This document shows, in pieces, positions 7,040 through 11,703 of a stretch of 11,703 nucleotides of DNA. Source of the stretch: Phialocephala subalpina (lineage: Eukaryota; Ascomycota; Leotiomycetes; Helotiales; Mollisiaceae); NCBI GenBank assembly GCA_900073065.1, contig FJOG01000045.1, positions 332,181 to 343,883 of the forward strand, in the 5' to 3' direction. The position numbers and the translations under genes were made by a program. Below the pieces are notes generated by a model that worked only from the letters and a program-made list of their open reading frames with translations, ran no database searches and was not told the origin of the DNA. Positions within the stretch are counted from its first letter, which is position 1, and each line of letters starts with the position of its first letter.

Positions 7040-9735
7040 GAAAATATAAAAATTATAAACAAAATAATAAAAAAAATTCGCATTAAATAGGAAAATATTA
7101 AGGATATAACGCCCTTAGAAAAAATAATTACTATTAGTAAAATTAATAAGATATTTATAAATACTAAGAAAAATATTAACAAAATAATAATTAATTAGCA
7201 TAATAAAATTAGAAACGATATAACTACGGGACTTTTTAAGGAAATTCTAGAAAAATATAAAAAAGTAAATAAAGGCTTTCTTATAAAAATAAATAAAGTT
7301 AAGAAAATATACGCGGGAGTTTAATAAGTTCGCGAAAGCTTATTTAAAACCCTTAATAAAAACTTCGCGCGTTATAATTTTAAACCCTTAATATAAGCTT
7401 AATTATTCCGCTAATTCATAAAAAAACTTTTAGTAGGATTTAATAGTAAATACGCGTATTAACACCTTAATTAAATATTCCGCATAAAATTATTTACGCC
7501 TTAAGTAATTATTAAAATCCTTAATATAATAATTATTAACCAAAATAAGGCCTTTTAGTCCCCTTATACGCAATTACCCTTTTAATTTACTAATTGCAAA
7601 AAAGCTTTAAAATACATAAAAACTACGAATAAAAAATTAAAGGTAAATATCCTAGAGAAAATAATCTTAGCGGAACTCAAGTTTACCTTTTATAAAAGCG
7701 AAATCCTAATAAGCGGGAATTATATTAGGGAGCCTTTCCTTACTTTCGCCAATAAGCCTAAAAGCTAGGGAATTATAGCAATTATTAGCGGAAATATCCC
7801 GGTTATAAACCCTATTAACTATTTAAATAATATTAATAAAAATTTAAACCCTCTTATAAACGCAAATAATATATCCCTCGCTAATAATCCTAAGGTTAAA
7901 CTTTCTGGTTTAGTATTTAGCTAAACTCTTATTTTAATTACTCCCGGCCCTTTTAATTTAACTCTTTTTGCGATTATCCCGGCTTTATTAACGCCTATTA
8001 AACCTACTAAGAGAATTATTACCGATAATAAGGATTACAAAGGGATAATTAATTCTATATAAAAAAAGCCTAAAGTAACTTATGCCCCTTTTTCTAGCCA
8101 TAATATAACTTCTTCCCGCTTTGTAATTAAATCCCTAATTAGCAAAATATATACCTTAAGCGAATATACATGCGATATAATTAAATCTTAAAAATCGGAT
8201 ATAATATTTTTTGATAATCTAAGTTTCCGTAATTAAACTAAAGTTTTAACTAGTATTTATAATGCCTTTTAGTATATATAAAGCAAATAACCTTATTATA
8301 CTTATTATTAGACTCTCTTTAAAAATCTCGGTATAATTCCGGAGGAAAATTAAAGCCAAATTAAGAGTATAATAAAAAAACTAACTAAAGTTTACGAGTT
8401 ATATACTAAAAGAATAAGCTTCCGATTTACTTGGGTTTATCCCGATTCTTGCTCTTAATTCCAAGAGATTAACGCTATTTTATAGCATAAATAAAAGGCA
8501 TTAACAAAAGACCGATTTTAACCCTTTAAAGTTTTTATTATTTTTACTCGAGTTTTTTCGATTTAACTTATTACTAATTTAAATGCCGTGGCTATATACG
8601 TCACGTAAGACTTCTTTAAATAGACTAAGGAGAAAAGTATTTTACTTAGTTTCCTTAAGGAAATCGAAATACTAAAGTTTTATATTTATTAAAACCCTTT
8701 TAATTATAATTATTTCCTATATAACGCGTATTTCCCCCTTATCTTTTAGCTCTTATGGGTAAACCTTAAGTTATAACTAGCTTTTTACCGTTTTTCCAAG
8801 GATTATCCTTTTTATTTTATTATTTATCCTTATCTAATAAAACTCTCCCTAAATGGGAAATTAAATTATATTATTTATAAAAAAGGAAACGCTAAATTAT
8901 TATATATTAAGATTATTTTTTCCTATTTAGTATAAATTAATTATTAGCGAGCTAATAATATTAAGAAACTTAATTACTAGAAATTAAAATATTAATAAAA
9001 GCTTATTTATTATTAAATATCCGGGCAAAAGGCGAAAAATAAGGCTATTATACTTAAAGAGAATATATAAACGAAATTTGCGGAAATTTAACCTTAAGAT
9101 TTCGAATTATATATTTATCGATTTAGTATATTTATATGTTATTTTTATGATATTTTTCTCGCTAATTTAAGCTTTTGAGTGTTTTTTCTAGTTAATTTAA
9201 TCCCTATTAGTACAAATAGTAAAATTTATAGAGACACGATGTATATTAATCTTAAGGAGGCTTATAATACGCTTTAAATCCCTTCTTAACGTAGTTTTTT
9301 TTAGCTTATAACTAATAATAAATTATTTCTTAGTAATATTTAATTTAAGGGAATTAATATAATCTTTGATATAATTCGTTATACTAAGCCCTTAGATTAT
9401 CCTGTTATTTGATTTAAGATATTTTAATAGTTAAATTATAATAATACCCTTATAGACTAATATTTGCTTACTTAATGGCGTAAATAAACTATTAGGCAAG
9501 TTAAGTAAACCTTTTAATATCTTGAGATAAAAGAGAAAGAGATATTCCCTGGCAATAAGTCCTTTTATAAATATATAAGCAAGAAATTAGAGATACTTAT
9601 AAAAGACGATTAAGAGTATTTAATTATTTTTAATAATAAAAACGAGTCTAAGATTTACTTGCCTTTTTCCCCCCCCCCTATTAAACTTTAAGGGAAAAGG
9701 CAAAGAGATTTTAAACGAGATTATATTTAAGCAAG
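7040..9735 (+). pseudogene. Unidentified long decayed coding frame, + strand, about 900 codons
   Basis: Frame 2 can be followed without any frameshift from about 7040 to 9735. Stop-free runs of 42 to 55 codons occur, for example at about 7600-7765, 7770-7920, 7925-8060, 8065-8190 and 8780-8935, which is long for DNA this rich in TAA. Charged, helix-like protein marks both ends (G-L-F-K-E-I-L-E-K-Y-K-K from 7229; K-E-K-E-I-F-P-G near 9530-9555), and those ends are purine-rich on the + strand. A proline run sits at 9666-9680. A Trp-rich stretch at 8420-8450 reads F-R-F-T-W-V-Y-P-D-S. I recognise no RT, transposase, helicase or recombinase motif. In the middle the in-register antisense reading is almost as open, so strand is less sure there. 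It could be a transposon gene of an unlisted family or a captured host gene. Confidence 0.45.
9669..9678. repeat. Run of ten C
   Basis: A ten-base C homopolymer, striking in a window where most C outside CpG has been lost. In the + strand frame 2 it makes part of a Ser-Pro-Pro-Pro run inside the unidentified frame. CpC is the context RIP spares more often than CpA. It may also be prone to length error in sequencing. Confidence 0.85.
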
Positions 9736-9739
9736 TATT

Positions 9740-10189
9740 ACGCGAGGCCACTAATATCCTTGAGGATAATAACTCGTTTGAGTTATGAGTTTATAGCTTG
9801 GGAAATATAATCAAGGAGTTAATAAATAGTTTTAGTGTTTATTGCGATATACCCATATATAATTAGTTTTTTTTCTTTTTTTTTGAGACTCGGGACGAGT
9901 TTAATATATAGGGGGATAATTATAACGGGGCGATTTATTTTGCTTTAAAAATCCTTATTTATAATAGTAATTTCGGAGGTTTATACTAGCTATATATCCT
10001 CTAGTACATAAGGAGCTTTTTGCTCTCTGAGAAATAAGAAGAACCTTTTGCTACTCTATTTTATTGGCCCTACTATGTATAACGAATAATTATGAGAGCG
10101 AAATCAAGTTTTTGCTATTACTTATAAGTTTATTATAATCATGCAAGTTAGGGTGGTTTTCCTCTAAGAGAGCCATTGCCCTTTCATAG
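9740..10189. other. Noncoding segment with little RIP, ending at the copy B border
   Basis: No reading frame of note exists here. Unlike the rest of the window, CpA and TpG are common, most of all at 10020-10189: about ten CpA or TpG in the last 90 bases, against none in the 140 bases after 10200. The border to the heavily mutated copy B at 10190 is sharp. The segment holds a TATA-like run (9991-9997) and, about 20 bases on, a small hairpin (GAGC, five T, GCTC, 10013-10025). The T-rich 9865-9884 precedes them. These are loosely reminiscent of the promoter part of an LTR, but no matching second copy is visible. Inference: this DNA was single-copy, or too short a duplicate, when RIP hit its neighbours. 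Confidence 0.6.
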
Positions 10190-11703
10190 TAAAAAAAGTA
10201 TTTAATAAGGAGAAAAACTCGGAAAATTAAATATTAATATTATTAGAAAATAACGCGATATTAAAGCTTCTAATAAATTTTTAACCTTTAACGAATTTCC
10301 TTTTATTATAATTTATTAATAAGAAATTTAGATTTTTTAATAGATAAATCCATAGTTATATTTAAATTAAAAATAAATAAGATTAATATTATTAATACGA
10401 ATAAGGATTTTAATAGAAAAAAATTAAAACTTTTTTTATATTTTTATAAGATATTTTTTAATTTCGACGAGAAAAAATTTAAAAGGATTTTGGCGGAAAA
10501 TATTCCTAATAAAAAAATAATAAAGTTCTTAAAAGTAATAATAATACTTTTCTTAAATATAATTATTTTAAATAAAGATTTAAATACTAAAGAGAATTAG
10601 AAATATCTTTATTTTACTAATTAATAATATAAGCGAAAAACATTTAAATATAAAAATAATAAAAATATTTAAATAAAAAAAATAATATAAATTTTAATTA
10701 ACTTGAAATCGAAATTTTTTCCTATTAATATAAATGCGGATATTACTTATAAATCGAAATCTAAGAAAGTTTAATTAGTTAATTTAATGGATAAAACTAC
10801 TAATATTTTTAAAAGATAAAAAGATTAATATAAATAATTAAAAGTTAAAAAAACCCTTTAAAAGTAAATTAGAAAATATAAGGATTATTTATTATTATAA
10901 TTTGTTTTTATTCCTCGAGGTTTAAGATTTACTTCGGAATAATTAATATTATTATTTATTAGAGATTAATTATAAGAAAACGAGAAAGTTTTATTCGATA
11001 AGATAATATTTAATCGCGAGGGAATTATAACCTTTAATTAAATAGAAACTAATAAGATTTATAAGGATATTAGCCCGCCGGTATATATTAAGACGATTTT
11101 ATATATTATATAATAAAAAAAGAGTTTTTATTATCCTTGGGCCCTATTTTTAATAATGGCAAAAATACTTTAAGAATATTTTAATTATAAAATACTTAAG
11201 AAATATAAAAGTTTATATTGGAATTTTTAGTTCTTAGTTATAAAGAAGATTATTAATATATATAAATTAATTAATATGGCTTTAAAAATAAACTCGATTA
11301 TTCTTTAAGACGCTAATTTATTTCTTTTTATAAATAAGTTTTTTAAAGAATTTATTAAATATTTTATAATATTTTTAATTAATTTTTTCTTTAGATATAA
11401 TTAAATAACTTTAAATATTCAAAGTCGAAATATAATAATCTTTATAATTCCTCTTAGATTTCTTCGAATAATAATGCTTTTTATAAGTATTATTAACTTT
11501 ATAACCTAATTTATTCGAGTTATTATAATTATTTTAAAGGATTATTTCCTTAAAATTATTATATTATTTATTAATAATATTAGAATAAAAAGACTTTATA
11601 TTGATTACGATAATAAATTAGCCTTTTTAGGAATTTATTATTATATTTTCGAGTATATTTAAAACTTGAATATAATATTAAATCGGATTAAAGGAGTTTA
11701 AAT
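10190..11703 (+). mobile_element. Ty3/Gypsy remnant, copy B, 5'-truncated, runs off the window
   Basis: This is a second copy of the same Gypsy family as 1-5765, in the same orientation. It starts abruptly at a point equal to about 1681 of copy A, with no gag or protease part before it, and continues to the end of the window. Over its first few hundred bases it is more heavily mutated than copy A; near its end it keeps a few C/G that copy A has lost (for example C-G-G at 11684-11686, where copy A has only T and A). The truncation may come from deletion, from recombination, or from insertion of other DNA. No LTR or target-site duplication is visible at the 10190 border. Confidence 0.92.
10190..11703 (+). 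pseudogene. Copy B polyprotein fragment: pre-RT connector and reverse transcriptase, decayed
   Basis: The coding register is frame 3 up to about 10304, where one base is missing compared with copy A (ttttgttt in A, ttttatt in B), then frame 2 to the window end. Copy B has no shift where copy A lost a base near 2478, so the ancestral polyprotein was one continuous frame through this zone. The RT active-site box at 11567-11578 reads F-I-N-N, as in copy A. In addition the first catalytic Asp is lost here: AAT at 11381-11383, against GAT at 2874-2876 in copy A. The long stop-free run found at 1771-2094 in copy A is broken here by the deletion and by new stops. Not functional. Confidence 0.9.

Larger units (their letters stand above)
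1..11703. other. RIP-mutated AT-rich heterochromatin-like block
   Basis: The whole window shows the composition left by repeat-induced point mutation, the ascomycete process that turns C into T (and G into A on the other strand) in duplicated DNA. CpA and TpG are rare while TpA is everywhere; for example 10201-10340 contains neither CpA nor TpG, yet keeps several CpG such as those near 10252-10256. Stop codons interrupting the recognisable reading frames are mostly TAA and TAG, the products of CAA, CAG and TGG. The one clear exception is roughly 9740-10189, where CpA and TpG are common. Family knowledge: RIP is limited to fungi, mainly Pezizomycotina. Inference: the block is gene-poor, probably silenced chromatin. 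Confidence 0.9.

Noticed and set aside
10013..10025. GAGC-TTTTT-GCTC hairpin as an intrinsic terminator or an LTR polyadenylation hairpin
   Set aside because: The stem is only four to five pairs, bacterial-type terminators do not fit a fungal context, and no second LTR copy is visible.
1..11703. Mitochondrial or AT-rich bacterial/organellar genome as the source
   Set aside because: The dense TAA/TAG stops within recognisable Gypsy domains, the one-way transitions between the two copies and the retention of CpG fit nuclear RIP; no mitochondrial genes, tRNAs or rRNAs are seen.

Overview
The window looks like a repeat-induced point mutation (RIP) block from the genome of a filamentous ascomycete (Pezizomycotina). 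It is very AT-rich, CpA and TpG are almost absent over long stretches, TpA is very common, and CpG is spared. No intact gene, tRNA or rRNA is visible. The stop codons that break the long reading frames are nearly all TAA or TAG, as expected when CAA, CAG and TGG codons lose C or G. The host is inferred only from this signature and from the retroelement type; I cannot name a species.

Positions 1 to about 5765 hold the decayed polyprotein of a Ty3/Gypsy LTR retrotransposon on the + strand, with its 5' end outside the window. It can be read almost without indels: frame 1 up to about 2478, then one lost base, then frame 3 to about 5765. The order is gag/nucleocapsid-like region, weak protease-like region, reverse transcriptase (RT), RNase H, connector, integrase with zinc-binding N-terminus and GPY/F-like C-terminus, and a charged tail. 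Most catalytic acids have become Asn or Lys through single G-to-A transitions.

Positions about 5770 to 9735 hold two decayed coding frames that I cannot assign to a family. One runs on the minus strand (about 6960 down to 5775, Lys/Arg/Gln-rich). The other runs on the + strand (about 7040 to 9735, about 900 codons). They appear to diverge from near 6960-7040. Strand choice rests on purine skew and residue charge, and is less certain in the middle of the + frame.

Positions about 9740 to 10189 are noncoding and much less mutated, rich in CpA and TpG. They stop sharply at 10190, where a second, 5'-truncated copy of the same Gypsy polyprotein begins in the same orientation and runs off the window end. 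Its 1.5 kb match 1681-3196. In the first 100 aligned bases every difference I found is C/G in the first copy and T/A in the second; near the end the second copy keeps C/G that the first has lost. Both copies were therefore mutated separately. No gene here can work today; the window records two retrotransposon insertions silenced by mutation, separated by an unidentified and equally decayed unit.
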